A stretch of 38,394 nt of DNA, taken from NCBI GenBank assembly GCA_002405835.1, contig DHMO01000040.1, positions 1 to 38,394 on the forward strand, in the 5' to 3' direction. How positions within the stretch are numbered: position 1 is the stretch's first letter; every line of letters starts with the position of its first letter. The stretch comes from Lentisphaeria bacterium UBA4640. Its GTDB lineage: Bacteria > Verrucomicrobiota > Lentisphaeria > Victivallales > UBA1829. Position numbers and translations under genes: made by a program. Below, piece after piece: positions 22,711 through 31,963 of the stretch. The notes beneath the pieces are model-generated. The model did no database searches and was not told where the DNA came from. It was given only the letters and a program-made list of their open reading frames with translations.

Positions 22711-24204
22711 ATGTTGAGGAAATATACTTTGATTGAACTTGTGATTTGCGTCGGAATTATTGCTGTTTTTTCCTCATTGCTTCTGGATAATGTTATCGGG
22801 GAGAAATCCCGTGAAGCCGAGGAGTTGACCTTAATGCGAGGGAAAATTTTCAGCAATGCAATGGGGGGAAAGGATACTGTGGATGCAATTCCGCGTTTTC
22901 TTTCAGATATGGGACGTTGGCCGAGGGTGTTTATTTCGGAAGATGGTGATGGTGATGGCGGTCGGAGGCTGGCGGAGTTGTATGATCCTTCTATTTGGTA
23001 TCATGACAGCGAGGCGAATTGCTCTGCATTGAATCATATTGAGACAATTGACCGGTCTACTCTTAGGGAAATTTTAAATGATCCTTTTCCCAATGCCTTT
23101 CCGGAAGATGTCTTTTACCCAACAATTTCAATGCCGGTCGGGTGGCGTGGTCCGTATTTAGGTGTCTTGAATCCGGTAAAAGGAAATTTTTTTGATGGAT
23201 GGGGGCGCCCATGGAACATTATTACGAACAGTAATTTAGCTGTTCAAGCAAACCGATTAGCGGAAAACAGATCTGGGGAGAATGCTGAACTTGTCTTTGA
23301 TAAATCATCCGACTTTGAGCAAATGCGTGAGAGTTCGACAGAATGCCGGATAGATGGTATTCAGAGTGAAAATGTGGGAGAGGAGTTCAAGCAGACTTTT
23401 CTGTTTCCACACTGGATGAATCGAACGGAAATAGCGCAAAATACAACGTCCTCCCTGTTTGTCCATCTCAAAGTCAGAGATTCGGAGAATGCGAACTGGA
23501 TTCCTCTTTCAGCTATAGCTGAATGGTCTCCTGCAGTTTCTTATGGTTCCGGGGAGGCTGTTAGCTACAATGGAAAGCTTTATTATTGTCATACAGGGCA
23601 TCTTGCATCATCAGTATTTGACAGTATGAATTTTTCATGTTTGAGCGATATCGCTGAGTATGGCGAGTTTTCCAATAGGAGTTATGTACTGGGAGAACTT
23701 TGCCGCTATAGTGGGAATTTGTGGAAGTGCGTACGTCCGGTAAAAAAAACGGAGGTATGGAATCATGAAGATTGGGAAAAACTGCAAATCAATACTATGC
23801 CTGATCGGATAGGACTTTTGCTTTTTGTGCCGTTTATGTACAAGGTAAAAGGGAAAAACCGGGTATTGTCTCTCGGATATTATCATTTTTTTCGCAACGG
23901 GTCAGGAAAAAACAGAGAAGCTGTTGTTGCGGAATGCCCGTGGACAAAACAAAACGATGCAGATTTGAAAGAAGGAAAAATTTCCGGAGATTATAACCCT
24001 CGATATTTGGTTGCAGAGGACAATTCCAATACGTGGAACGAGTTCGTAATTTCCCGTCTCATTCCCGGACGGCGAAAGATTTTTTGTGCGGCATATTCGA
24101 ATGCAACCGGGATTTACCAATGTTCGGGTGCAGAATGGATTGAACTGCGTCCTGGCGAGAATCACATTACTTTATATTTGGAACGGAAAAAAACAGGCAG
24201 GTGA
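22711..24204 (+). CDS. Large pseudopilin C with two CBM5/12-like modules (497 aa)
   Basis: ATG 22711 has AGGAG about eight bases upstream and is preferred to ATG 22705, which overlaps the preceding stop. The start reads MLRK/YTLIELVICVGIIAVFSSLLL, pilin-like with Glu at +5 and Lys at -1. A GspG-like stretch includes FDGWGRPW (near 170). Residues about 272-315 (EWSPAVSYGSGEAVSYNGKL) and 318-360 (FSNRSYVLGELCRYSGNLW, ending EDWEKL) look like tandem carbohydrate-binding family 5/12 modules, with aromatic residues spaced as in chitin-binding types. The size, about twice that of normal pseudopilins, and the added modules suggest a tip subunit that contacts polysaccharide (inference). Confidence 0.72.
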   Translation: MLRKYTLIELVICVGIIAVFSSLLLDNVIGEKSREAEELTLMRGKIFSNAMGGKDTVDAIPRFLSDMGRWPRVFISEDGDGDGGRRLAELYDPSIWYHDSEANCSALNHIETIDRSTLREILNDPFPNAFPEDVFYPTISMPVGWRGPYLGVLNPVKGNFFDGWGRPWNIITNSNLAVQANRLAENRSGENAELVFDKSSDFEQMRESSTECRIDGIQSENVGEEFKQTFLFPHWMNRTEIAQNTTSSLFVHLKVRDSENANWIPLSAIAEWSPAVSYGSGEAVSYNGKLYYCHTGHLASSVFDSMNFSCLSDIAEYGEFSNRSYVLGELCRYSGNLWKCVRPVKKTEVWNHEDWEKLQINTMPDRIGLLLFVPFMYKVKGKNRVLSLGYYHFFRNGSGKNREAVVAECPWTKQNDADLKEGKISGDYNPRYLVAEDNSNTWNEFVISRLIPGRRKIFCAAYSNATGIYQCSGAEWIELRPGENHITLYLERKKTGR

Positions 24205-24207
24205 AAG

Positions 24208-25539
24208 ATGAAAATATTGAATTTTCTGCAAAGAAAACGGAAAACTATGATTTTGGTGGACCTTTGTGGGCTGTTCACAGGATTTGTTGTAGATTCAAGA
24301 GAATCCTCAATGTACAGTTTTGCTGCAGAGACAGATTTAGAAGGTGTTTTGGAATTTATTGAAAATAAAAATGTTGAAAAATTGATAATCCTCCGCGTTT
24401 CAGATATCCATGAAATCGAAGCCCGGCTGGAAGATATTCCGGATGCGGCAGAGCGGCATTCTGCAATAGAATATGCCGCGAAGAACTACTCAGAGGGGGG
24501 GGAGCAAGCTGTTTCATATATAGAACCAAGATTTTTAAAATTCCGAAATGCCCCTTTGGTTTCATGTTTTAATTTAAGAGAAATAGAAAAAATCAATCAA
24601 ACGGCAAGATCTCTGAAAATCAAATTTTGTGGAATAATGGAGTTTAGACTGCTGATGTTGGCGGAGTTTTTCAGTCATCCGGAACATCGCAGTAAAGCTT
24701 TTTTGTTTTTCTCTGCGGAACATGGATTTGCAGCTATTCCGGAATATGGGAAACTAAACATTCGCAATCTTTCATTCGGGATCCCGAAGGACGGTGATAA
24801 TATGATGGAATGGCGAGAGAAAGTTGAGCTGCGTTTAAGAGGGTTGCAGGGGAAAAACGCAGTTTTGTGCTCTTCTGTGGCATCTACAAACTTTTGCGAA
24901 GACTTGAAAGAAGTAACGGGAGCGTTAAGTGTTGAAATTATGAAATGGGAAGAGCATTTTTCTGCGGTTTCCATGTTTTTGTTAAGAGAATTTGCAAAAA
25001 TAATTTATCCGGCCGCCCCCAAAAAAAAGACGAGAGATCCGAAAACTCTTGGAAATGTGTTTGGTTTATTTCTAGTGGGAGGAGCGTTGCTTTGTTCAGT
25101 AATACGGATTGGGAAGAGTTTGCAAGAGAAACATGCGGCTCAACAGGAATTGAAACAAAGGAGAAATGCTGTGATGCAGATAAAGTCCCAGAAAGACCGT
25201 TTGGAGTTTCTGCAGAAGAAACTGACTTTGGAACAGGAACTTTTTTTTGTGTTGAAAAACCAGGAACGGATTTCAAAAAAATATTTACTGGTCATCAACC
25301 TGCTCGGGCGCTATCCGCTTCAATATACACGTATAACTGGTATAGAGGAGCGTGCTGGAGGTGTTTATGTCAATGGAGAGTGCATGTGGCAACCAGATCT
25401 TTCCAGTTTTTTTACACATTTTGAAAAAGAACTGAATAAATATGGCTTGAATCTATTCTCGGACGGTTTGAGCAAAGAGAAGGATGGGAGAATTATTTTT
25501 CGGTCGCATATAACAGGGGAGGGGCGAAATGTTCAATAA
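24208..25539 (+). CDS. GspL / PilM-PilN-like assembly platform protein (443 aa)
   Basis: A cytoplasmic actin-like region (about 1-265; MILVDLCGLFTGFVVD) is followed by one membrane helix (about 282-302; LGNVFGLFLVGGALLCSVIRI). A coiled-coil (about 303-355) and a small periplasmic ferredoxin-like domain of GspL/PilN type complete it. This order equals GspL, or a fusion of PilM and PilN. It would link the cytoplasmic ATPase to the inner-membrane platform. AGGTG lies just before the ATG, and it overlaps the next gene by 11 bases. Sequence similarity is weak, and the call depends on topology and gene order. Confidence 0.65.
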   Translation: MKILNFLQRKRKTMILVDLCGLFTGFVVDSRESSMYSFAAETDLEGVLEFIENKNVEKLIILRVSDIHEIEARLEDIPDAAERHSAIEYAAKNYSEGGEQAVSYIEPRFLKFRNAPLVSCFNLREIEKINQTARSLKIKFCGIMEFRLLMLAEFFSHPEHRSKAFLFFSAEHGFAAIPEYGKLNIRNLSFGIPKDGDNMMEWREKVELRLRGLQGKNAVLCSSVASTNFCEDLKEVTGALSVEIMKWEEHFSAVSMFLLREFAKIIYPAAPKKKTRDPKTLGNVFGLFLVGGALLCSVIRIGKSLQEKHAAQQELKQRRNAVMQIKSQKDRLEFLQKKLTLEQELFFVLKNQERISKKYLLVINLLGRYPLQYTRITGIEERAGGVYVNGECMWQPDLSSFFTHFEKELNKYGLNLFSDGLSKEKDGRIIFRSHITGEGRNVQ

Positions 25540-26209
25540 ACAATTTAAAATCTGGTTCGGCAATTTTTTGCGTGCATATGCAAACGCACCATTTCTGGTA
25601 AGAGCCCTTGTCGGAGCTATTTTAGGTTTTATGATTTTTTACATCATAGGCAGTCGTATTGACAAACCACAAAAGAAGGAGCTTGAATTGTTAAAGCGGG
25701 AGCTGAACTCAATAGATGCTGTTGAGAATGAAAATTTGATCGTTGCGGATCTAAAAAATAGTCAGCGCAAAGTTATGGCTTGTTTGGAACATTTGCGGCA
25801 GAGCAATTACGAATTGGGAACGGAGTACGGAACTCTCGCAAAAGAGGAAACGGGGAAAAGTCTTTTTGAACTCCGCCGTCTTTTTGATCAAAACGAATTG
25901 AGAATAATTTCTGAAGAAAAAGTAATCCCCTCCTCTGAGAAGAAATATTCTGGAAAAGTGTATGAACATATAGAACTTTCTCTCCCGGATTCTTTGAAGT
26001 GTGAAAGTTGCCGTTTCAAAGTGCTTGGCAGCTATGCGCATCTTCAACATTTTTTGTTAGATGTATTTACAACAAAATCTCTTTTTTTTCTGAACAATAT
26101 CCGGATAACTCTTTCTCGCGAGAAGCTGATTGACCGGAATTTAAATTCTTATCAGGCGTTGCAATGCGAATTTGAAGCACATATCCCATACAAAACAGGA
26201 GGAGAATGA
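25529..26209 (+). CDS. GspM/PilO-like assembly platform protein (226 aa)
   Basis: A short cytoplasmic N-terminus is followed by one membrane helix (about 24-42; LVRALVGAILGFMIFYIIG), a coiled-coil (about 48-100) and a C-terminal alpha-beta domain with GSYAHLQHFLLDVFTTKSLFFLNNIRI. That is the pattern of PilO/GspM ferredoxin-like domains. It would pair with the GspL-like protein in the periplasm. GGGGAGGGG stands before the ATG. Identification is by topology and neighbours. Confidence 0.65.
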   Translation: MFNKQFKIWFGNFLRAYANAPFLVRALVGAILGFMIFYIIGSRIDKPQKKELELLKRELNSIDAVENENLIVADLKNSQRKVMACLEHLRQSNYELGTEYGTLAKEETGKSLFELRRLFDQNELRIISEEKVIPSSEKKYSGKVYEHIELSLPDSLKCESCRFKVLGSYAHLQHFLLDVFTTKSLFFLNNIRITLSREKLIDRNLNSYQALQCEFEAHIPYKTGGE

Positions 26210-26211
26210 TA

Positions 26212-27666
26212 ATGAAAACAATATCTTTACGGAAAATCAGCATTCCAGACAGTGTGTTGAGAATCGTTTATGCGTCGACGGCGCATCGCTGTCATGTGCT
26301 TCCGTTGATGTCTTGCGGTGAAAAACTGTCTGTTGCTGTTTCTCCGGACAGAGATCCGTTGGAGGCTGTTGATGCGATTGAAAAAGAAACTGGATTGACA
26401 GTAGAATATTTGGTCGCTGACAGCAAAGATGATTTGGAGCTCGCGCTCAAACGGTATTACCCAGCTGTTGAAAAAGGTAAAAATGGAACAGCTTCGGGGT
26501 TGTTTGAGCTATTGTTGAATAGGGCTCTTCAGCTCCGGGCTTCCGATATTCATATATGTCCGGATGAAAATGGAGCGGATATCCAGCTGCGGATAGATGG
26601 GCGTATGCAAAGTCTCCGGCATATTGATGCTAGTACCAGGACCGAACTTTCTGCAGTTATAAAAATTGCGGCTGACTTGGATATTGCCGAAAAGAGAATT
26701 CCTTTGGATGGCAGCATCAATATGAATCTTGGAGATGAGAAAGTAAGCTTGCGTGTGGCTACAATTCCTACGATACACGGTGAACATCTCACCCTGCGCC
26801 TTTTAGCTCAGGATTATGGAGAAACTTTTGAGCGGATTGATTCTCTGGGAATGAATGCTGCGCAACAGCGACTGTTCGAGGAAACACTGAATTCTCCTAA
26901 TGGGATAATTTTGCTTTCAGGACCGACAGGCTCCGGAAAAACAACAACATTGTATGCTGCCCTTCGGTATCTTCGAACCAAAAAAGGTCTGCATCTGATC
27001 AGTATTGAAGATCCAGTAGAAAAGAACATTGACGGTGTTACACAAGTCAAGATTGATCAGGACTGTGAGCGCCTGACATTCAATAAAGCTTTACGGAGTG
27101 TTCTGCGGCATGATCCGGATATTATCATGATTGGAGAAATTCGTGATGGAGAGACGGGAGATATCGCGGTAAAAGCCGCCTTGACGGGACATCTTGTTCT
27201 TTCCACACTGCATACGAATAGTGCAGCTGGGGTATTGACTCGTTTAGAAAATCTCGGAATAGCTCCATTCTTGGTTGCTTCAACATTACGTATTGCCATT
27301 GCTCAGAGATTGGTTCGGACTCCGTGTCCATTCTGTATGAAGAAACGCCGTCCAACTCCGGAGGAATGCGTGGAATTTCACTGGAATTCAAAAGATCCTT
27401 CTCTGCAGATACCTGAACCGGTTGGCTGCAGTTTTTGTGATGGCACAGGGTACGCTGGGCGGATTGGACTCTATGAGTTGATTCCGATAGACGACTCTCT
27501 CCGAAAAATGATTTTGAAGAATGCTGATGAACGGGAAATCGAAAAATATGTATTTACTGAACGAGGTCTTCTTTCTTTGCGGATGGATGGTGCGGCAAAG
27601 ATCCTGGAAGGAAAGACAACCATTCAAGAAGTCCGCAACGTTACAAACAGTATTCTTGAATGGTGA
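26212..27666 (+). CDS. gspE: GspE/PilB-type assembly ATPase (484 aa)
   Basis: ATG 26212 is preferred, with AGGAGG nine bases upstream; ATG 26206 lies only three bases after it. The short N1E-like region (about 1-80) leads to the ATPase core. Walker A GPTGSGKTTT is near 237-246, the Asp box near 262, Walker B IGEIRDGET near 300 and the His box GHLVLSTLHT near 320. The tetracysteine zinc motif CPFC (about 372) and CSFC (about 406) is typical of GspE and PilB but not PilT. It powers filament extension or secretion and works with GspF, which starts seven bases after its stop. Confidence 0.93.
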   Translation: MKTISLRKISIPDSVLRIVYASTAHRCHVLPLMSCGEKLSVAVSPDRDPLEAVDAIEKETGLTVEYLVADSKDDLELALKRYYPAVEKGKNGTASGLFELLLNRALQLRASDIHICPDENGADIQLRIDGRMQSLRHIDASTRTELSAVIKIAADLDIAEKRIPLDGSINMNLGDEKVSLRVATIPTIHGEHLTLRLLAQDYGETFERIDSLGMNAAQQRLFEETLNSPNGIILLSGPTGSGKTTTLYAALRYLRTKKGLHLISIEDPVEKNIDGVTQVKIDQDCERLTFNKALRSVLRHDPDIIMIGEIRDGETGDIAVKAALTGHLVLSTLHTNSAAGVLTRLENLGIAPFLVASTLRIAIAQRLVRTPCPFCMKKRRPTPEECVEFHWNSKDPSLQIPEPVGCSFCDGTGYAGRIGLYELIPIDDSLRKMILKNADEREIEKYVFTERGLLSLRMDGAAKILEGKTTIQEVRNVTNSILEW

Positions 27667-27672
27667 TGAAAT

Positions 27673-28914
27673 ATGATTTACAAATATAATGCAGTTTTGG
27701 AAAATGGAAGGCGGGAGGCTGGAATAATTTCTGCCGCTGATGTCAGTTCTGTGCAGCTGAAGCTGGCTGCACGGAAAATGACAATTCTCAAAATAGAAGC
27801 AGTAGAATCGTCAATAGCTGATTCTCCGTACATCAATTTGACGGAGAGAGAAGCTTGCGAAAAAACTCTTGCCAGTTTTTTGATTTCCGATATTCGGATT
27901 GAACTGGTGCTTCGAGAGCTTGGCGTCATGTTGACTGGAGGAATCGCTATATTGCCTGCACTTCAGACAATAGCTTTGCAGTCCGGATACTTTCTCTCAC
28001 GGGCGTTGTTCTGCATAGCGAACAGTCTCCAAACAGGACGTTCGTTTTCTGAGTCGCTCCAGCGGGAACTTGCGTTTTTGGGAAATTCCGTTATTGGTTT
28101 GATTGCCGTTGGCGAGGCAAATGGAGATATTGCACGGATGTGTACACATGCCGCGGAACTTTTAGAGCGCAGGAGACATCTGAGAGGGCAACTCCTTCAG
28201 GCTCTGGCTTATCCCGCGCTAGTGCTTCTGGTGACAGGTTGTATCGTAATATTTCTTATGGTGAATGTCATTCCAAAAATCATAAGGTTCCTGGATTCCC
28301 GGTCGGTACAATTACCTTGGGCGACACAAACACTGGTAGATTCTGTTTATTTCCTGAGAAACAATGGAGTCTCTCTGCTGCTGATTCCCGTCATTTGTTC
28401 AATGATATTTTGGGGACTGCGTAAAAATCCGAAAACAGCAAGATTTGTAGACTATACAGTATTATACATTCCATTTTTGGGGAAAGTGCTTCGTGCTTTC
28501 TGCAACACTCTTTGGTGTCGTACTATGGGGCTTTTGCTTCAGAGCGGAATCAGTATTATTCCGGCGTTAGAATTTTCTTCAGCAGCTCTTGGCAATAATT
28601 ATTACAGGAGTGAACTTTTGATGATAGAGAAAATCATTGCGCAGGGGCATTCGCTTTCTATTGCATTGCGTGTTTCCGGGCTGTTCCCTTTTATTTCTCT
28701 TGCAGAAGCAATGTCGGAGATCGGAGAAAAAACCGGGCGCGTTGATGAAGGCTTGCTGAAAACAGCAGAGCTTTATGAAGCGGATTTACAGCGCCGGATT
28801 ACTTTTTTAGGGAAAATGATTGAACCGGTCCTTTTCATCGTAATTGGTGGAATAGTCGGATTCGTATACATCGCCTTTTTTTTAGGGCTAATGGCAGCAT
28901 CTGCCGGAAAATAA
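27673..28914 (+). CDS. gspF: GspF/PilC-type inner-membrane platform protein (413 aa)
   Basis: Two repeated GspF domains (about 75-195 and 275-400) are separated by membrane helices (LLVTGCIVIFLMVNVIPKII; SLLLIPVICSMIFWGL), with a final C-terminal helix (PVLFIVIGGIVGFVYIAFF). Repeat signatures include LGVMLTGGIAILPAL and MGLLLQSGISIIPAL, and IGEKTGRVDEGL. The N-terminal YKYNAVLENGRREAG is typical of the family. It transmits force from the ATPase to the growing pseudopilus. No truncation. Confidence 0.93.
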   Translation: MIYKYNAVLENGRREAGIISAADVSSVQLKLAARKMTILKIEAVESSIADSPYINLTEREACEKTLASFLISDIRIELVLRELGVMLTGGIAILPALQTIALQSGYFLSRALFCIANSLQTGRSFSESLQRELAFLGNSVIGLIAVGEANGDIARMCTHAAELLERRRHLRGQLLQALAYPALVLLVTGCIVIFLMVNVIPKIIRFLDSRSVQLPWATQTLVDSVYFLRNNGVSLLLIPVICSMIFWGLRKNPKTARFVDYTVLYIPFLGKVLRAFCNTLWCRTMGLLLQSGISIIPALEFSSAALGNNYYRSELLMIEKIIAQGHSLSIALRVSGLFPFISLAEAMSEIGEKTGRVDEGLLKTAELYEADLQRRITFLGKMIEPVLFIVIGGIVGFVYIAFFLGLMAASAGK

Positions 28915-28930
28915 AACAAATGAGGATGTT

Positions 28931-29371
28931 ATGAACTTAAAAAAAACGTTTCTAGTGTTTGCAGGAAGCGGATTGATCTTTTCTTTTCAGCTTCTTTGTT
29001 GTGCTGGAACTGAAGGGAAAAGAGCTGAAGCTTTTGTGCATGAGGATGATTCTATTGGGCTGGGGAATCCTTTTTCTTATTCTTCTTCCGGAGCCGGGGA
29101 TTACAGATCGCTTTCAAAAGAGAGACCTATAGGTCAAATCTCCGTAAAAGGAATTATCCGGATGTCGGGAGACGAGCCGATAGCGATTCTTTACTCGCAG
29201 GAATCCAACCGGTCTTATTATATAAAGAAAAGTGATGTCATTCGAGTCAGTTCCAAAGCTTCGAATGGAAGTTTGAGCACAGAGGTGTACCTCGTTGTAA
29301 AAGACGTTCGCGACAATGAGGTCGAGCTGATTCAGCAGGAACGGCCGGATAAAGTTATTATCATACGTTGA
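28931..29371 (+). CDS. PilP/GspC-like periplasmic connector (146 aa)
   Basis: An N-terminal signal or anchor (about 1-24; FLVFAGSGLIFSFQLLCC) is followed by a low-complexity linker with NPFSYSSS and a compact beta domain (about 65-146; ISVKGIIRMSGDEPIAILYS). The domain resembles the homology region of GspC or PilP, which contacts the secretin N0 domain. The position directly before the secretin supports this. GAGG lies before the ATG. Sequence evidence alone is modest. Confidence 0.6.
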   Translation: MNLKKTFLVFAGSGLIFSFQLLCCAGTEGKRAEAFVHEDDSIGLGNPFSYSSSGAGDYRSLSKERPIGQISVKGIIRMSGDEPIAILYSQESNRSYYIKKSDVIRVSSKASNGSLSTEVYLVVKDVRDNEVELIQQERPDKVIIIR

Positions 29372-29385
29372 CAGAAGGAGAAAAC

Positions 29386-31371
29386 ATGAAATTTTGGTCA
29401 GCAATATCTCTTTGCACCGTTGTATTGAACTGCTTTCCTTTGAATGCCGGAACGCTTCCGGAAGGAAAGATGGTCGAATCATTAACGCTCAGCAATGTTT
29501 CCATGAAGGAGGCCGCAAGGCTGATTGCGACGGCGGCTGGAATGCCGGTCATTGTCAGCAGTTCCGCCGCTAAAGTTACGGTTGATGTGCATCTGCGGAA
29601 CGTTTCAGTGGAAACTGTATTGAAATCAATATGCCGTGCATCTGGACTTTGGTATCAAAAAAATGAAAAAGAAGGTTTTTTGCATGTTATGACTGCGGAA
29701 GAATTCAGAAATTCGCTGTGCTTTGACCGCAGCGAAAAGGTGGAAGTTGTTCAGATTCTTTACCCCAGTGCAAAAGATGTTGGCGATGCTCTTGCAAAAC
29801 TCTATGCAGACCGGGTTATCTGGATACCTCCCCGGCGCAATTCCGGAGACAGTTACTCCGATATCAGCAAAGCGTTGAAACGGATGGATTTACTTGGTAA
29901 GCGTGGGACATTTGAGTTGTCCGATTCAGAGGAGGCAACTGGGACAAACGATGAGAATTATGATGAGGAGTATGGGCGTCCCATCGGCAGCGCTGAAAAG
30001 ACCGTCAATCCTGACTTGTCAAATGTTGATATCAATAAGCTGCGTACAGCTGTTCCTATGGGGGAAAAAAGTCAATGGAACGGCTTGAAAATCAATCAGT
30101 TGTTGGGAACCCCAGGGGTCGTGTTTATTTCCGCTCTTCCGGGAAACAATTCTTTGCTGCTTCGAAGTGGAGATGTTTCCGCCATAGAGGAAATATTGAA
30201 GGTTATTGAAAAACTGGATAAGCCAATTCCACAAGTTTTGCTGGAAGTGAAAGTATTGTCCATTATATTGGACGATGGACGGGAACGAGCTCTGGATTTC
30301 CTGTTTTCTTCCAATGATGGTTCTGTTTCCGGAGGCTTTGCAAATGGTTCCTTGGATACGAATGGAGGTGCGGAGATCCTGCGCCCGACTCCGTTCGATC
30401 CGGATTCGGGCGCAGGACTTTTGCCTCAGGGAAGCGGATTAAGCTCAAAAGCAGCTGTTTTCAGCGCAGTTAGTAAAAATTTTAAAGCACGTCTTCAAAT
30501 GTTGGAGAGCAATGAACGGGTGACGGCTTTGGCTACGCCGAATTTGATCGTTAGCAATAACGAGTCGTCGACACTTTTTATTGGGACAGAAACCACGGTT
30601 ATGGAAAAAGCGCAGTCAACTACAACCTACAAGGAGAATAGCGTCGGAGGTACGCAGCCTGTTGTTTCATGGCAGATAGACGCTCCGCGTCGAAAGATCG
30701 GAATGTCTTTGCTTATTACCCCGAAGATACATGCGGATAAAACAGTTACACTTCGCTTGCTGCAGGAAAACTCCGAACTTGGCGAACAACAAAAAAATGT
30801 GTATTCAGGAGGGAGCACGGCAGTGCAGAATTCGGAGGAACAATATTTCATAACGCAGGATATTGCTCTTCAGCGGCTTGTGACAACGGTGGTTGGACAT
30901 GATCAAGATTTCATGGTTATTGGCGGTTTAATTCAGGAAAGCGTAAGCAGAGTTTCGGAAAAGACTCCGCTGCTTTCAGAAATACCGGTTTTGGGAGATT
31001 TGTTTTTTACCCGGATGCAGGCGATGCGCGCGCGAAGGGAGACGCTGATTATTATTCGTCCGTTTGTTATGCTTGCACCGGGGGAAAGCTTTGGCGTTTC
31101 AAAAGATTATTTGGAACGGCTCAGTCAACATCCATCTGCTCGCGAAGACTTGCCAGGGCTTGGAGTCAATATCCCAAATGAATTGGCAAAACCTAAAGTT
31201 ATCAATCCTGCTGACCCATGGCTGCTGCGCATGTTTGAAAAACTCCGTGGATGGGATGTTGATGATAAGTTTCCCTTTGATGTAAGTAAACAACGTTTTA
31301 GGGAAGAGCGTAGAGAAAATTATCGAGGCGCGTTAAAAGAAATAGAGAGGATTCAAAAAGATGCACATTAA
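29386..31371 (+). CDS. gspD: Type II/IV secretin GspD/PilQ-like (661 aa)
   Basis: ATG 29386 is preferred, with AAGGAG five to six bases upstream; the TTG at 29368 lacks support. A signal peptide (about 1-22) leads to N-domains (LTLSNVSMKEAARLIATAAGM; VVQILYPSAKDVGDALAKLY; LLLRSGDVSAIEEILKVIEKLD). The secretin core follows (about 290-565), with LLEVKVLSIILD, ATPNLIVSNNESS and VIGGLIQESVSRVSEKTPLLSEIPVLGDLFF, the hallmark of secretin C-domains. It forms the outer-membrane gate. A long C-terminal tail of about 90 residues may bind the following lipoprotein. The last 11 bases overlap that gene. Confidence 0.93.
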   Translation: MKFWSAISLCTVVLNCFPLNAGTLPEGKMVESLTLSNVSMKEAARLIATAAGMPVIVSSSAAKVTVDVHLRNVSVETVLKSICRASGLWYQKNEKEGFLHVMTAEEFRNSLCFDRSEKVEVVQILYPSAKDVGDALAKLYADRVIWIPPRRNSGDSYSDISKALKRMDLLGKRGTFELSDSEEATGTNDENYDEEYGRPIGSAEKTVNPDLSNVDINKLRTAVPMGEKSQWNGLKINQLLGTPGVVFISALPGNNSLLLRSGDVSAIEEILKVIEKLDKPIPQVLLEVKVLSIILDDGRERALDFLFSSNDGSVSGGFANGSLDTNGGAEILRPTPFDPDSGAGLLPQGSGLSSKAAVFSAVSKNFKARLQMLESNERVTALATPNLIVSNNESSTLFIGTETTVMEKAQSTTTYKENSVGGTQPVVSWQIDAPRRKIGMSLLITPKIHADKTVTLRLLQENSELGEQQKNVYSGGSTAVQNSEEQYFITQDIALQRLVTTVVGHDQDFMVIGGLIQESVSRVSEKTPLLSEIPVLGDLFFTRMQAMRARRETLIIIRPFVMLAPGESFGVSKDYLERLSQHPSAREDLPGLGVNIPNELAKPKVINPADPWLLRMFEKLRGWDVDDKFPFDVSKQRFREERRENYRGALKEIERIQKDAH

Positions 31372-31963
31372 AAGGATTGTTTTTTGCTTGCTGCTTTCGC
31401 TGTTCCTGAGTTCATGTACAACAATTCCAAGGTCTCAGGATTTATCAAAAGATTTGCCCTCGGTTGAAAAACTGCTGAAGGAGGCTGAGACTTATGCTGG
31501 CAGAAAGAACTGGCAGAAGGCTTTCATGATGTATTCAGAAGCTTTGAGTGAGGTTGAAAATGTAAAACTGTACGGAGAGATCCAGTTGAAAACGGCGTAT
31601 TCTCTTTATATGATGAAGCAATATCCTGCAGCGCTTGCTGCGTTGGCTCCTCTTCCGGAACTCCCGGCAACACTGCTGGACTGTAAAAAATTGGCTTTGG
31701 CATCAGGTATCCTTCATAAAATGAATGGAGCTCCAAAATATGTGGAAGCCCTGCTGGAAGTAGCCCTTGACAATTCGATTGAGGCTTCGGGGGTAATCCC
31801 CTTTAAAGCTGCAGCGTATGCTGAACTGGGACGCATTTATGCTGAACACGGAAAGAATTTGCGGGCGGTCAAATGCTTTGAGTATGCCGCGGAACTATAT
31901 GATATGCTTGGAGAAAAAGAACAGGCTTCGGCCTGCCATAATATAGCGGAGTATTTGGAATGA
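31361..31963 (+). CDS. TPR lipoprotein, probable secretin pilotin-like (200 aa)
   Basis: The signal peptide ends in a lipobox, LSSC (Cys19), so the protein should be lipid-anchored. The rest (about 35-200) is helical repeats of TPR type (YAGRKNWQKAFMMYSEAL; AELGRIYAEHGKNLRAVKCF). Lipoproteins of this build (PilF/PilW type) assist secretin assembly in type IV pilus systems. Position between secretin and PilT and overlap with both support that role. Confidence 0.75.
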   Translation: MHIKRIVFCLLLSLFLSSCTTIPRSQDLSKDLPSVEKLLKEAETYAGRKNWQKAFMMYSEALSEVENVKLYGEIQLKTAYSLYMMKQYPAALAALAPLPELPATLLDCKKLALASGILHKMNGAPKYVEALLEVALDNSIEASGVIPFKAAAYAELGRIYAEHGKNLRAVKCFEYAAELYDMLGEKEQASACHNIAEYLE

